Shown here: one piece after another, positions 52,201-60,204 of the stretch | Layout of the letters: each line of letters starts with the position of its first letter | Numbering within the stretch: the stretch's first letter is position 1 | NCBI GenBank assembly: GCA_024403515.1 | Contig: JAKSRS010000005.1 | Span: forward strand, 29,527-93,526 | DNA from: Lachnospiraceae bacterium | GTDB lineage: Bacteria > Bacillota > Clostridia > Lachnospirales > Lachnospiraceae | Direction of reading: 5' to 3' | Length of the DNA stretch: 64,000 bases | Program-made: the position numbers and the translations under genes | Notes under the pieces: generated by a model | Database searches by the model: none | Seen by the model: only the letters and a program-made list of their open reading frames with translations | Told to the model about the DNA's origin: nothing

Positions 52201-52596
52201 TGACCAGGAAGCAAGTGCGTTAATTACTGCATATTGGTTCTGACCGGTATTTTCCCATCCAAGCAAGGCCTGCAACTGACTCTCTGCCATAGAATAATTT
52301 CCCAAAGGATCGTCCATTCTGTTGAATCCAAAATATCCCAAATGGAGTTCTGACAAATCAAGTGTTGAGGCCAAAGAAGGATTTTTATTTACTATGTCTG
52401 CCTCGCATGCACCTATTGCGGCAAAAGCCCAGCAAAGCCCATTTGAGCCCTGATCTTTGGCAACTGTAACGGCCGAATTCATATACCTTGAATCAGTCAC
52501 AGAAGCTGCATAAGTTTCCAGCGAAGTGAATCCTCCACTACTTATCACTAGTGACAGACACAATGCTATGAATAACAATAATCGTCTTTTCTTCAT
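49288..52596 (-). CDS. Secreted papain-family (C1A) cysteine protease with Ig-like and FnIII domains
   Basis: A 1102-residue surface protein. Residues 1-31 are a signal peptide ending TYAAS. The C1A domain (about 33-290) has Gln49 and catalytic Cys55 in KDQGSNGLCWAFAAIGA, His228 in TDHEIVIVGWDD and Asn259 in AWIAKNSWGTSFGDNGFF, so the active site is complete. About 300-475 resemble a lectin-like/carbohydrate-binding beta region; 485-560 are a Big_2 Ig-like domain; about 655-740 and 745-840 are FnIII domains; 845-920 hold the YTGKALKPTVTVK-type module common on Lachnospiraceae surface proteins; the last FnIII (1015-1102) ends YITVK. No LPXTG anchor is seen, so attachment is by other means or it is released. 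AAAGGAGA precedes the ATG. Confidence 0.93.
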   Translation of the reverse strand: MKKRRLLLFIALCLSLVISSGGFTSLETYAASVTDSRYMNSAVTVAKDQGSNGLCWAFAAIGACEADIVNKNPSLASTLDLSELHLGYFGFNRMDDPLGNYSMAESQLQALLGWENTGQNQYAVINALASWSGLVNESDAPYTSGTAFFSGMSDSDKETIEYTKNAYVLKNAYIIDIKSKSDVKKAILDHGGVVAGFYADGGFLKWSAEHYDSANYSVYHKDKEQTDHEIVIVGWDDNFNNFSSLPNKPSKPGAWIAKNSWGTSFGDNGFFYISYEDATLARWLFAYDMVPAGEYDNNYQYDNDITGIITGATSNNEMAPVDYDFTATNGNNKWVTANVFEVSANPSGYEKLKAISFITYEPNGNYTIKIYTDLVDSANPESGKLVKTITGSYTNPGYITVEGFDVSLAEGTKFSVVVSNKNSSGKELGVSAENSGSLGIPHLTDAGKSFRNVGIWKDMTDLEGVASQIKAFTCNDTVSAVTSLSFANSDEYMALSAPGMILPLTIAPAGAQYAKISWSSSDTSVATVEPSGRIVPVATGTTTITASANGQTATCTVHVEGAPPKPNISISTYGDELFVTDDPTADGYNLYARTNESDPYEFMGSIERSDITVDGNNKFSFMPQTLEPGICYQVKVTAFKKYSGVKVESLASDYRFLDNPLDTITGLRLVSKTSTSITLSWNAGVNVREYDVWLDLPAATVSTNTATLTGLKPGTSYYPSLRAKGDKFFGVRYSSTKNFSDSITVMTPFPAVSGFKAANVTTNSVNLSWTRLNDSDYGKRVENYIITNETKGTSVTVAGSSSSYVMSGLSAGTYTFSIKAAHSTYGSVESEAATKVTVTIPPAGPVDLSKCTVTLSATKMSYTGKALKPTVTVKNSGKTIASSEYTVSYSNNTNPGTGKVTIKANSSSKLIKGSITKSFTIEKGTIKLTVTDKYTKTMSAKVQTIALKVSKNVGTLKFASDNKNVKVDAAGKVTIPKNFTGKAVITVTASATNYTTATKKVTIYVTPAKMTISKLTTSKGKINVKWAKNAYVTGYEIECSLNSKFPAKSTVSVNISKASTVTKDITKLTSKKKYYVRLRAYKTQGKEKIYGAWSASKYITVK

Positions 52597-52700
52597 AAAA
52601 GTCTCCTTTTGCTAAACGCAATTTTCCACGATTAGATTGTACACGGCCATTGTTAACATTGTGGCAACATTCAAACCACCATCTTCACTCTAAGCTTCCA

Positions 52701-53678
52701 TCAATCCACCAAATCGTTCTGGAACCTTGAAAGGTGCTCGAAGGGGGTAATGAGGCGGCCTCTGTAGAGGCCGCAGCCATCGTTTATGAGGATGTTGTTG
52801 ATGGCTGAAAACATGTTTACATCTACATCCTTAAGTTCCAAATTTAGAAGTTTTTCCACACGCTCACAGGCCTCGTCGTACCATAAGCATTCATTGGCAG
52901 GAATTCCGGACTTTACGGTGCGTTCTTTTTCCTGCCATTTTTCATAGTTTAAGTGGTTGGCTCGACCAATCTCGGCATAGTCATCCATTTCCTTGGTTCT
53001 TAACTGAAGTTCAAAGTAACTTCTTGAAATATTATCATAAAGAGTCAGGTGAAGGGATTTGTAACCAAATCCTGTTGGATGCTCTATATAATCCTTGTAA
53101 TAAGGCGCGGATTCCTTGGATAGGCGGCTTGAAATCCGGGCATTTGAAAGTTCCACGGAAAAGCCTTCCTGCTCCAGAAATTTAGGAATCATTTCAGCGA
53201 TTTCATATAAATAATCGATTTCCTTCGCTGTCTTATCCTCACCTTCATTTAAATGGCACTTTGGAAGTGAAATGATGATTCTATAGGCAATTAAATCTTT
53301 AAAAAGAAGGCGTTCTCTAACCTGTGCAATCTGAGGGAAGCTGCCGTTAGCTTTATAATAATCGTTAACGCTTTGCGTAAGTCTGCCGTTAAACTTCTCT
53401 TCGGCTCTTATAAGTGACTTTATTCGGCCTTTAAACGTAAAAGAAAGAAAAGAATAGTTTTTGGCCATATACTTGTATAATTCGCGCATTCGCTGGGCCT
53501 GGGAAGTAAGAAAGTCGTTATGCTCTAAAAGTTCAATCATCTGAACCAGAAAATTACTGTGTAAAATGTCAATCTGGTTGGATGACTTAATCGCATCTTC
53601 CCTAAGATCTTTGGAATAGTTGTGAAGAATTTTTAATACTGTATCCCCTGAATATAAATAGTCATTAAGTGATATCAA
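52701..53678 (-). CDS. RelA/SpoT-domain protein, putative small alarmone synthetase
   Basis: A 325-residue protein. Residues about 85-265 form a RelA/SpoT nucleotidyltransferase domain: SFTFKGRIKSLIRAEEK, LLFKDLIAYRIII with the metal-binding Asp, HPTGFGYKSLHL and FELQLRTKEMDDYAEIGRANHLNYE. There is no HD hydrolase, TGS or ACT domain, so it is a synthetase-only form, longer than RelP/RelQ by an N-terminal helical region of about 80 residues. The domain deviates from the standard DLIGIRI and EIQIRT strings. Start is a TTG at 53678 with GGAGG eight bases upstream; the nearby ATG is out of frame. Likely product is (p)ppGpp, but another alarmone, or toxin-type pyrophosphorylation, cannot be excluded. 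Confidence 0.82.
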   Translation of the reverse strand: MISLNDYLYSGDTVLKILHNYSKDLREDAIKSSNQIDILHSNFLVQMIELLEHNDFLTSQAQRMRELYKYMAKNYSFLSFTFKGRIKSLIRAEEKFNGRLTQSVNDYYKANGSFPQIAQVRERLLFKDLIAYRIIISLPKCHLNEGEDKTAKEIDYLYEIAEMIPKFLEQEGFSVELSNARISSRLSKESAPYYKDYIEHPTGFGYKSLHLTLYDNISRSYFELQLRTKEMDDYAEIGRANHLNYEKWQEKERTVKSGIPANECLWYDEACERVEKLLNLELKDVDVNMFSAINNILINDGCGLYRGRLITPFEHLSRFQNDLVD

Positions 53679-53748
53679 CCCCGTGTCCTCCTAACTAAGC
53701 AGGCCTTCTATTCAGGCCTAAACCTGCCTTCTAACTTTAAACTTATTA

Positions 53749-53794
53749 ATCTATATAAAAGACAAAGAGGCCTGCTGATGCAGACCTCTTCGTC
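53749..53794 (-). terminator. Terminator after the chemoreceptor gene
   Basis: GACGAAGAGGTCTGC pairs with GCAGGCCTCTTTGTC around a four-base loop, followed by TTTTATATAG on the minus strand. Confidence 0.75.
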
Positions 53795-53897
53795 ATATAT
53801 ATTAGTATACTCACCCGCTAAATTATTTGTCAAATCCGGCGCCGACTATTCTTAACTATTTAGTTTTATCTCTCGCCGACTAATCCTTTGGCTTTTA

Positions 53898-55889
53898 TTA
53901 AATCTTAAACTGACTGATCTTAGCCTTCAATTCGTTGGCTGTGACTGTAAGTTCACCCGAATCACTCTTAACCTGTGAGCTGTTGTTTGTAACCGTCTGA
54001 GCAAGTGCCTGAACATTAACTGCTGTGCTTTCAATTTCTTCGGCTGATGCTGACTGCTCTTCTGTGATTGCTGCCATGTTACTTGCAACATCGTTAGTCT
54101 TATGAATCTTTTCAATCATGACATTTACGATATCGTTTGTAGAAGCAATGCTTCCATAGATTTCATTGAACTGGTCCGATGCTTTTTCAACCATCTCAGC
54201 ACTTGAGCTGATCTGCTCTTCACTCATTTCACTCTGCTTAACTGTATCCTGAATTAAACCTGAAACGGAAGAAATAAGTTCTGCGATTTCATTGGCTGCA
54301 TCAGCTGATGTATTGGCAAGTTCCTTAATTTCAGTTGCAACTACTGCAAAGCCCTTTCCTGCTTCTCCTGCTCGCGCTGCTTCTATGCTGGCATTAAGTG
54401 CAAGAAGGTTAGTTTTTCCGGCAATCTCCTTGATTGTGTTTGTAATCTCATCAATCTTAAGTGCAGCTTCGCCAACATCGAATACTGCTTTTCTAAGCTT
54501 GCCCATGCTTTCTTTGGCCTCAGACATAGCTACTGTAACTTCTGACATACTACGTCTTCCGGCATCAGCATCGGTCATTGTTGAACTGATATTTGAAATA
54601 ACATTTACACCTGCTTCATCTGTATCGGATGCTACAAGAGCAAGTGTGGTTGCATCTTCAGCGATTGCTCCGATTGACTTAACAAGCTCTTCGAGGTTTT
54701 CCATCATGTTATTCATTGCCTCGTACTGGCCGCTTGCAAGCTCATGAAGCTCTTCGGCGATAGACTCGCTGCCTTCTGCCTGCATATCAATCCTATTGGA
54801 TGTGTCGCTAAAGCTTCCAAATGTGCTTCTCATTTTATCCATGAAGGTGTTAAGACTCTTAGCCATTAAGGTTACTTCGTCGTTACCTGTTACGGGAATA
54901 TCAACTGTAAAATCGCCATCTGTGATTGTAACGATTGCTTTAGTAATGTTGTAGATTGGTGTAGTGATTCTTCCGATTGAAATAACGAGAACAACCACAA
55001 TTCCTACGATTACTACTACGCCAACTATAAACAAGCTGATTCCAAGGTGTAAAAGATCTGAAAAAACATTCTTTTCAAGAGCTCTAACAACAACTACCCA
55101 GTTTGTTCCCTCGATGGGCGCGTAGCTTACCATGTATTTTCCTGCAGTATCAGATGTAATGCTCTTACTTGCTTTACTGCCTTCCTTACAAAAAGCTGTA
55201 ACTGCTGAATAGAAGCTGTCTTTTACATCCTTAATTTCCATACCACGGATGCTCTGATCGTTGTGAGCAAGAATTGTATCGCTGTCAAGGTCAATGATAA
55301 ATGCGTCGCCGCCACCTTCGATAGTTACGTTTGCTACAACCTGTGAAAGAATTGCAAGGCTGATATCAGTACAAACTACGCCACCTGTACCGTTAAGACC
55401 GGGCACGTATCTTGTCGCTGTAACGACAAATTCATTGGTTAAATCATCAATGTATGCTTCAACGAATTTCATTCTGTCGAGGCATTCTTTACCTGCAATA
55501 TAGTATGACTTCTGTCTGGGGTCATCATCAGGTTCCCAGCCTGAAGCATCGATAACTTTACCGTCATCGCCGACAATATAAATACCATTAGGGAAATCCT
55601 CATATGTTTCAAGATATCTTGCTTCATAAGTAAGCAAAGCTTCTCGATTCATGTTCTGATAAATCATTGTATCGATAGCTGTGTCCAGAATACCGAGGTT
55701 TCGATTCATCCAGGCTTCAACACTGTTAGCATTTGTTGCTGCTTCAGCCTGCAGCAGAGACTGAGTCTTACCCTCGATGCTGCCCTTAGATGTGTTGTAG
55801 GCAATGATTATTACAAGAACGAATGCAATGGCTACAATAGGCAGAATAATAGTTTCAAGCTTTCTTCTAATACCGTGTTTTACTTTCAT
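53898..55889 (-). CDS. Methyl-accepting chemotaxis protein
   Basis: A 663-residue transmembrane chemoreceptor. A first membrane helix (about 12-34) and a second (about 280-305) bracket an outside sensor of about 245 residues with dCache_1 character ([30 protein letters not shown] and VVCTDISL). A HAMP domain follows ([20 protein letters not shown]), then the cytoplasmic signalling coiled coil with the conserved hairpin tip [22 protein letters not shown]. There is no obvious C-terminal CheR-binding pentapeptide. The start is the ATG at 55889 with AAGGA seven bases before it; a GTG six codons earlier is less likely. It is a single-gene unit. The Cache sensor suggests small-molecule (amino acid or carboxylate) detection. 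Confidence 0.94.
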   Translation of the reverse strand: MKVKHGIRRKLETIILPIVAIAFVLVIIIAYNTSKGSIEGKTQSLLQAEAATNANSVEAWMNRNLGILDTAIDTMIYQNMNREALLTYEARYLETYEDFPNGIYIVGDDGKVIDASGWEPDDDPRQKSYYIAGKECLDRMKFVEAYIDDLTNEFVVTATRYVPGLNGTGGVVCTDISLAILSQVVANVTIEGGGDAFIIDLDSDTILAHNDQSIRGMEIKDVKDSFYSAVTAFCKEGSKASKSITSDTAGKYMVSYAPIEGTNWVVVVRALEKNVFSDLLHLGISLFIVGVVVIVGIVVVLVISIGRITTPIYNITKAIVTITDGDFTVDIPVTGNDEVTLMAKSLNTFMDKMRSTFGSFSDTSNRIDMQAEGSESIAEELHELASGQYEAMNNMMENLEELVKSIGAIAEDATTLALVASDTDEAGVNVISNISSTMTDADAGRRSMSEVTVAMSEAKESMGKLRKAVFDVGEAALKIDEITNTIKEIAGKTNLLALNASIEAARAGEAGKGFAVVATEIKELANTSADAANEIAELISSVSGLIQDTVKQSEMSEEQISSSAEMVEKASDQFNEIYGSIASTNDIVNVMIEKIHKTNDVASNMAAITEEQSASAEEIESTAVNVQALAQTVTNNSSQVKSDSGELTVTANELKAKISQFKI

Positions 55890-55965
55890 TATTTTTTCCT
55901 TTTCCACTAAGATTTTTTATTCTAATTACTCAGAAGGCATTCTACCAGACAGTTATTAATGAATA

Positions 55966-56003
55966 GGCAAAAGAAAAAGAACTTTACAAATTGTAAAGTT
56001 CTC
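55966..56003 (-). terminator. Terminator of the TraX/DUF4358/MBOAT/DHHW operon
   Basis: AGAACTTTACAA / TTGTAAAGTTCT stem (55978-56002) followed on the minus strand by TTTTCTTTTGC. Confidence 0.85.
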
Positions 56004-56040
56004 TTCCGTCTTTCTTACTATTATTAATAATTTACTATCT

Positions 56041-57132
56041 TTAACTCCACGAGTTCAGGACTGAGCTTGAATAAAGAAACAATACATCACTATTGTTAAA
56101 ATCAACAAATTTGCCAATAAGCTGCATGGCAATATATCGGATATCAATAAGCACGACCTGACTGTAGCTCTCTAAAAGGTATGGTGCAACTGCACTAGCA
56201 TATGAATCTCTGAAAATAATAAGTTTTTTATCCGAAGGACCCATAGGATTATCAATTTTTAGTAAAGATACCGGTCCCGAAAGAAAGAACTCATATGGGT
56301 CCCTTCCATTTCCTCTTTTTAGATCATATATTCCCTGCACAGTATTAGTCTCATAATTTGTCACCTGACAGTTTGATAACATGTCATTTTCAATATATAA
56401 AATACTCTCCGTCCTTAATGGTAATGCAGACTGTCCGGCATAGGTTCCAAGATAATCCACGTCAAGTTTTTTAATTTCATATTCGTTTTCTAACTTAAAC
56501 CCAAGCCCCTCTGAAATCCTTTGGGCAGCGGATTTAATCTTCTCTTGCCTCCAGTGAGGGTCTGTGTTGTAAAAGCAGTCACTATCCAGTGTATCTGAAA
56601 TATCAATATACTCTGCGAACGGCATACTTTCCCTGCAAAGACCTGTCAGTTTCTCATAATCAAGTCTGGGATAGCCCAGATTAGCATCAAGATAATAGTT
56701 CTTATCGTAGATTATGCTAAAGAAAACTCTGTCTTTAGTATCTTTAATATACTGATCATATACATATTCAAACTTATGTGTGTTATTAATAATCGTCAGG
56801 TCATTTAACTTGTAATCCAGTTTGTATGCTTTTTGGTCCACAACAAATATATCGTGGTTATCCGTTCTTCCTGCTAAATAACAAGAATATAAGGCCGCTA
56901 ATTTTCTAAAGCCTTCCCTAAACGGAAACTGGTCCTGGGTGTAGCTTTCAAAATCCTTCATAAATCTTCTGTTAAGAAGACTCTCTGCGCTAATAACGGG
57001 CTTAGTTGCAAGTTTTCGCTTCTCTGAGAGGGAAAAATCGCTTTCTTTTGCCAAAAAACAGGCAAGAACAATTGAAAAAAAGCCTGTGGCAACAACAGCC
57101 ACATTAATAATTGATCTTCTCTTATCCATCAT
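56041..57132 (-). CDS. DHHW-family (AlgJ/AlgX-like) protein paired with MBOAT
   Basis: A 363-residue protein with one N-terminal membrane helix (about 10-28) and an outside SGNH-like domain of the DHHW group. Features are the conserved N-terminal LSEKRKLATKPVISAESLLNRRFMKDFESYTQDQFPFREGF and the catalytic-type YNTDPHWRQEK. Conserved IFRDSYASAVAPYL supplies the Ser motif (RDSYA). Such proteins complete MBOAT-dependent O-acetylation of exopolysaccharides. Its start is at ATG 57132 or the next codon at 57129; GGAGG lies 3-6 bases before. Last of four co-oriented genes, eight bases after the MBOAT stop. Confidence 0.9.
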   Translation of the reverse strand: MMDKRRSIINVAVVATGFFSIVLACFLAKESDFSLSEKRKLATKPVISAESLLNRRFMKDFESYTQDQFPFREGFRKLAALYSCYLAGRTDNHDIFVVDQKAYKLDYKLNDLTIINNTHKFEYVYDQYIKDTKDRVFFSIIYDKNYYLDANLGYPRLDYEKLTGLCRESMPFAEYIDISDTLDSDCFYNTDPHWRQEKIKSAAQRISEGLGFKLENEYEIKKLDVDYLGTYAGQSALPLRTESILYIENDMLSNCQVTNYETNTVQGIYDLKRGNGRDPYEFFLSGPVSLLKIDNPMGPSDKKLIIFRDSYASAVAPYLLESYSQVVLIDIRYIAMQLIGKFVDFNNSDVLFLYSSSVLNSWS

Positions 57133-57140
57133 CTGCCTCC

Positions 57141-58535
57141 TTAAAACCTAAAATACAAGAAGGGATTAAAGGACCCATCAACCAAAAGCGCAGTGCATAA
57201 CATCAACAAAATAAGAAGTCCCAAAGGCTCAAACAACTTTAACACCTTTCCAGGGATATGTTTAAATATCGGGGTTGCACCAATCATGGACGCTATAATA
57301 ATCAAAGCATAACTTTTTACGTAATAAATACTCTCAGCAGAATACAGAGGAATTTTACCTCCAAAAAACATGCCTGAGATAACGGATAATCCTTCCTTTA
57401 TATCCGCAAAATCGAATATAACAAAGCCCACTAATGTGATTATGAATACCCCAATATGCCTTACCCCTCTTAATACGGCCTTATCCTTAAACCTGTCCCA
57501 AATTCTATTTAACCAGAATTTTTCAAGCAAAAGCCAAACTGCATAATAAAGGCCCCATATTACAAAATTCCAGGAGGCCCCATGCCAAAGACCTGTAAGC
57601 GCCCAGACAATCAAAATATTACGGATATACTTTGGAATACTAACCCTGTTGCCGCCTAGCGGAATATAAACATAATCTCTAAACCAGCTGCCAAGAGTAA
57701 CATGCCAGCGCCTCCAAAAATCAGTTATGCTCTCCGACACAAATGGATAAAGAAAGTTTTCAGGAAATGTGAATCCAAAAATCGAACCAAGGCCTATGGC
57801 CATATCACTATATCCTGAGAAGTCAAAATACACCTGTAAAGAATATGCCAGTGCATATCCCCAGATGAATAATACCGTCTTTTCCTGCGACTGATAGAAG
57901 GCAGCACAGAACTGAGCCAGCATATTGGCCACTAAGACCTTTTTGGACAGCCCCAGAATAAACCTTCTTATTCCGTATTCAATCTGCGAAATACTGTGTC
58001 TTCTTTCTTTAAGCTGCTTTACTATATCCGAGTACCTTACGATAGGCCCTGCTATTAACTGGGGGAAAAAGAAAATGTAAGCTGCAAGATCAATGAAATT
58101 ATGCTGGGCCTCTTCCCTTCCCCTGTATACATCACAAAGATAACTTAAAAGCTGAAAGGAATAAAAGCTGATGCCAATCGGAAGGGCAATCTTTGGAATG
58201 TTAATTGCAGTTTTAGCTACTTTATTTACTGATTCCAGAATAAAGCCTGTGTACTTAAAATAGCCAAGCGAGGCTAGTACACATATCACCGACAATACAA
58301 ATACAGCCAGACTGCCTTGCCCTTTTTTCTTTCTGTATTCCATCAAAAGGCCAAATCCGTATCCTGCAAAAACTGTCGTAACCATAAGCAGAATATATTT
58401 AGGTTCCCCCCATGCATAAAAGATAACACTTTCAAGTACTAAAACAGCATTTTTAAGCCTTTTGGGTGTTACTGCGTACAGGACTAATGCAAATGGCAGA
58501 AAATAAAACAGAAATGGTATGCTGGAAAAAAGCAT
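57141..58535 (-). CDS. MBOAT-family O-acyltransferase (AlgI-like)
   Basis: A 464-residue polytopic acyltransferase: IFYAWGEPKYILLM, LPIGISFYSFQLLSYLCDVYRG, FFFPQLIAGPIVRYSD, VYFDFSGYSDMAIG, FWRRWHVTLGSWFRDYVYIPLGGNR with His278, and LTGLWHGASWNF with His318. It lies between a DUF4358 lipoprotein and a DHHW protein with only 3-8 bp gaps, the usual arrangement of a Bacillota polysaccharide acetylation unit. GGAGGGATAATTA leads into the ATG and overlaps the end of the lipoprotein gene. Acceptor polymer unknown and, because no glycosyltransferase is near, probably made from another locus. Confidence 0.95.
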   Translation of the reverse strand: MLFSSIPFLFYFLPFALVLYAVTPKRLKNAVLVLESVIFYAWGEPKYILLMVTTVFAGYGFGLLMEYRKKKGQGSLAVFVLSVICVLASLGYFKYTGFILESVNKVAKTAINIPKIALPIGISFYSFQLLSYLCDVYRGREEAQHNFIDLAAYIFFFPQLIAGPIVRYSDIVKQLKERRHSISQIEYGIRRFILGLSKKVLVANMLAQFCAAFYQSQEKTVLFIWGYALAYSLQVYFDFSGYSDMAIGLGSIFGFTFPENFLYPFVSESITDFWRRWHVTLGSWFRDYVYIPLGGNRVSIPKYIRNILIVWALTGLWHGASWNFVIWGLYYAVWLLLEKFWLNRIWDRFKDKAVLRGVRHIGVFIITLVGFVIFDFADIKEGLSVISGMFFGGKIPLYSAESIYYVKSYALIIIASMIGATPIFKHIPGKVLKLFEPLGLLILLMLCTALLVDGSFNPFLYFRF

Positions 58536-58538
58536 TAA

Positions 58539-59117
58539 TTATCCCTCCAAGGCCGGTGCTTCAATAATAAGCTTACAGTCAGCCTGCGTGCATTTATCCT
58601 TGAAAGATTTTATGATGCTATCCTCGCCGTAAGCTATTACAATAACGTCTCCACATGAAAGAACAACTACTGTATCCGGAAAACCGCACATCCACTGGTT
58701 GCCCTGAACTGCCTTCTTGTAGTTTTCCGCGAAGTCTGATGCTTTGGAAGCATCTGTGAGTTTAAACATGGCCCCGCAAAAGGTATTGGCATTCATCATG
58801 TGCATACCGGTAACAACATCGCCTGTGATTGAACTAAGCATATCCTCACTTACCAAAAAAGTTGAAATAAAGGAATCTTTGTTGGTTGCAACATCGTAAA
58901 CATCAGGATTCTCCATATTGGCCTTCGAAAAGTCTCCCCCTGCCATAGGGAATTTTTCATCATCTCCAAACGATGACCAAACCTTTTGGAATAAATCCAA
59001 GGGTGAAACTGATGCATCTGTTCCGGGCTGCATGGCAGGTTTCTTTTCGCCGCAGGCACCCAAAATCACAGTTGCCACAACAAGTGTTACAAGTAATAAT
59101 AGTTTGTTTCTTTTCAT
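58539..59117 (-). CDS. DUF4358-type lipoprotein
   Basis: A 192-residue lipoprotein: signal MKRNKLLLLVTLVVATVILGAC with lipidation Cys22. The mature domain (about residues 40-190) matches DUF4358 in length and in features such as FLVSEDMLSSITG and VVVLSCGDVIVIAYGEDSIIKSF. DUF4358 proteins regularly occur beside MBOAT/DHHW genes in Lachnospiraceae, suggesting an accessory role at the outer face of the membrane during acylation. AAGGAGGACGAG before the ATG. Molecular role unknown. Confidence 0.85.
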   Translation of the reverse strand: MKRNKLLLLVTLVVATVILGACGEKKPAMQPGTDASVSPLDLFQKVWSSFGDDEKFPMAGGDFSKANMENPDVYDVATNKDSFISTFLVSEDMLSSITGDVVTGMHMMNANTFCGAMFKLTDASKASDFAENYKKAVQGNQWMCGFPDTVVVLSCGDVIVIAYGEDSIIKSFKDKCTQADCKLIIEAPALEG

Positions 59118-59146
59118 ATCTCGTCCTCCTTAAATAAAGCGACCCC

Positions 59147-59941
59147 TTATATTGTCATTAACCATCCAATTAAAAACAAAACTAACATATGAACCGGATA
59201 AAAGGCATAGCAAAAATATCTAAAGGCTTTGGAATGGTGGCCCTGTCTGCCCTTATATAGCCAGATTGGAATAAGCGCTATGAGTGCAAATCCCTGCTCT
59301 ACTAACTCGAAAGTATGCCCGAAAACTGTGACCTTATAGCAAAGCCCGCCTAACAATTCCACATTTAGCCAGTACATAAAGATAAACTGGCCAAGAAAAC
59401 ACCAAACCTTTCTTTCATGGAAAAAGTAGAATACAAAAATCATCAAAACGCCGGTTCCAAAATAATCTCCAAAAGTTGCAAATCCTGCGGCAAAGCAAAG
59501 AAGCATAATCATGGCTGAACCGAATATAGTAAGAAGAAGGTCAGCTTTCTTCTTCAAATGGTCTATTCCTTTCATTCCAAGAAGACCAATAATGAAAATC
59601 ACCATTACACTCTGATGATAGGGACCTAATATGGAGCCGCCCATCATAAGATTGAAAGGAATCTCCGATATCAGGGCTAATATTATCATTCGCATCAAGT
59701 ACTTTTTAAAGTTACTTGTCCTGTAAAAGCCTTCCGCTAACATAAAAGCAAAAATCGGAAAGGCGATTCTTCCTATTGCTGTCATCCACCTTTGTGTTGG
59801 AAACAGTGTCGACCAGGCATGGTCCGAAAGCATTAGTAACATCGCAAGTATATGTAAAGTAAATGATGAAATTGAAAATGAGCCAATCTTCTTTTTCAAA
59901 TTTGCTGTCTTACCGCCGGAAATATCCACTAAATCATCCAT
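59147..59941 (-). CDS. TraX-family membrane protein
   Basis: A membrane protein of about 264 residues from the ATG at 59941; the frame is open to 60031 with a TTG start, and neither has a clear ribosome binding site. About eight helices. The family pattern is FTLHILAMLLMLSDHAWSTLF, GRIAFPIFAFMLAEGFYRTSN and YLMRMIILALISEIPFNLM, all matching TraX, the protein first known for acetylating F pilin and now common in Bacillota as a putative acyltransferase related to the acyltransferase-3 fold. It heads a unit with DUF4358, MBOAT and DHHW genes (30-bp gap), which supports an acylation role. Confidence 0.88.
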   Translation of the reverse strand: MDDLVDISGGKTANLKKKIGSFSISSFTLHILAMLLMLSDHAWSTLFPTQRWMTAIGRIAFPIFAFMLAEGFYRTSNFKKYLMRMIILALISEIPFNLMMGGSILGPYHQSVMVIFIIGLLGMKGIDHLKKKADLLLTIFGSAMIMLLCFAAGFATFGDYFGTGVLMIFVFYFFHERKVWCFLGQFIFMYWLNVELLGGLCYKVTVFGHTFELVEQGFALIALIPIWLYKGRQGHHSKAFRYFCYAFYPVHMLVLFLIGWLMTI

Positions 59942-60103
59942 AACCCGGTCAGTCTCATCTGCGACCGAATTTATTCCTTTCTTCAAAGCATATAAACAAA
60001 CTGCTACATCAATCTGTCGGAAAACTAACAACTGATTTTATAGTTTAGCCTTAATTATTATTTTACCACAACTTGAGCTTGCGGAGATTAAACACTTCAT
60101 TAT

Positions 60104-60124
60104 GCTAATGAATTAGCAATTCAT
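60104..60124. repeat. Overlapping palindromes upstream of the plus-strand yitT gene
   Basis: GCTAATGAATTAGC (60104-60117) and ATGAATTAGCAATTCAT (60108-60124) overlap, about 20-40 bp upstream of the yitT -35 box. Possible regulator binding site, or chance in AT-rich DNA. Confidence 0.45.
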
Positions 60125-60141
60125 CAGTTTATCATGCCGTG

Positions 60142-60169
60142 CTGACAAAAGAAAAAATATCACTATAAT
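60142..60169 (+). promoter_or_regulatory. Promoter of the plus-strand yitT gene
   Basis: CTGACA (60142-60147) and a perfect TATAAT (60164-60169), spacer 16 bp, 35 bp before the ATG. Confidence 0.75.
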
Positions 60170-60204
60170 GATATACGGTTTATACACTTGAATTGGAGAA
60201 CACA

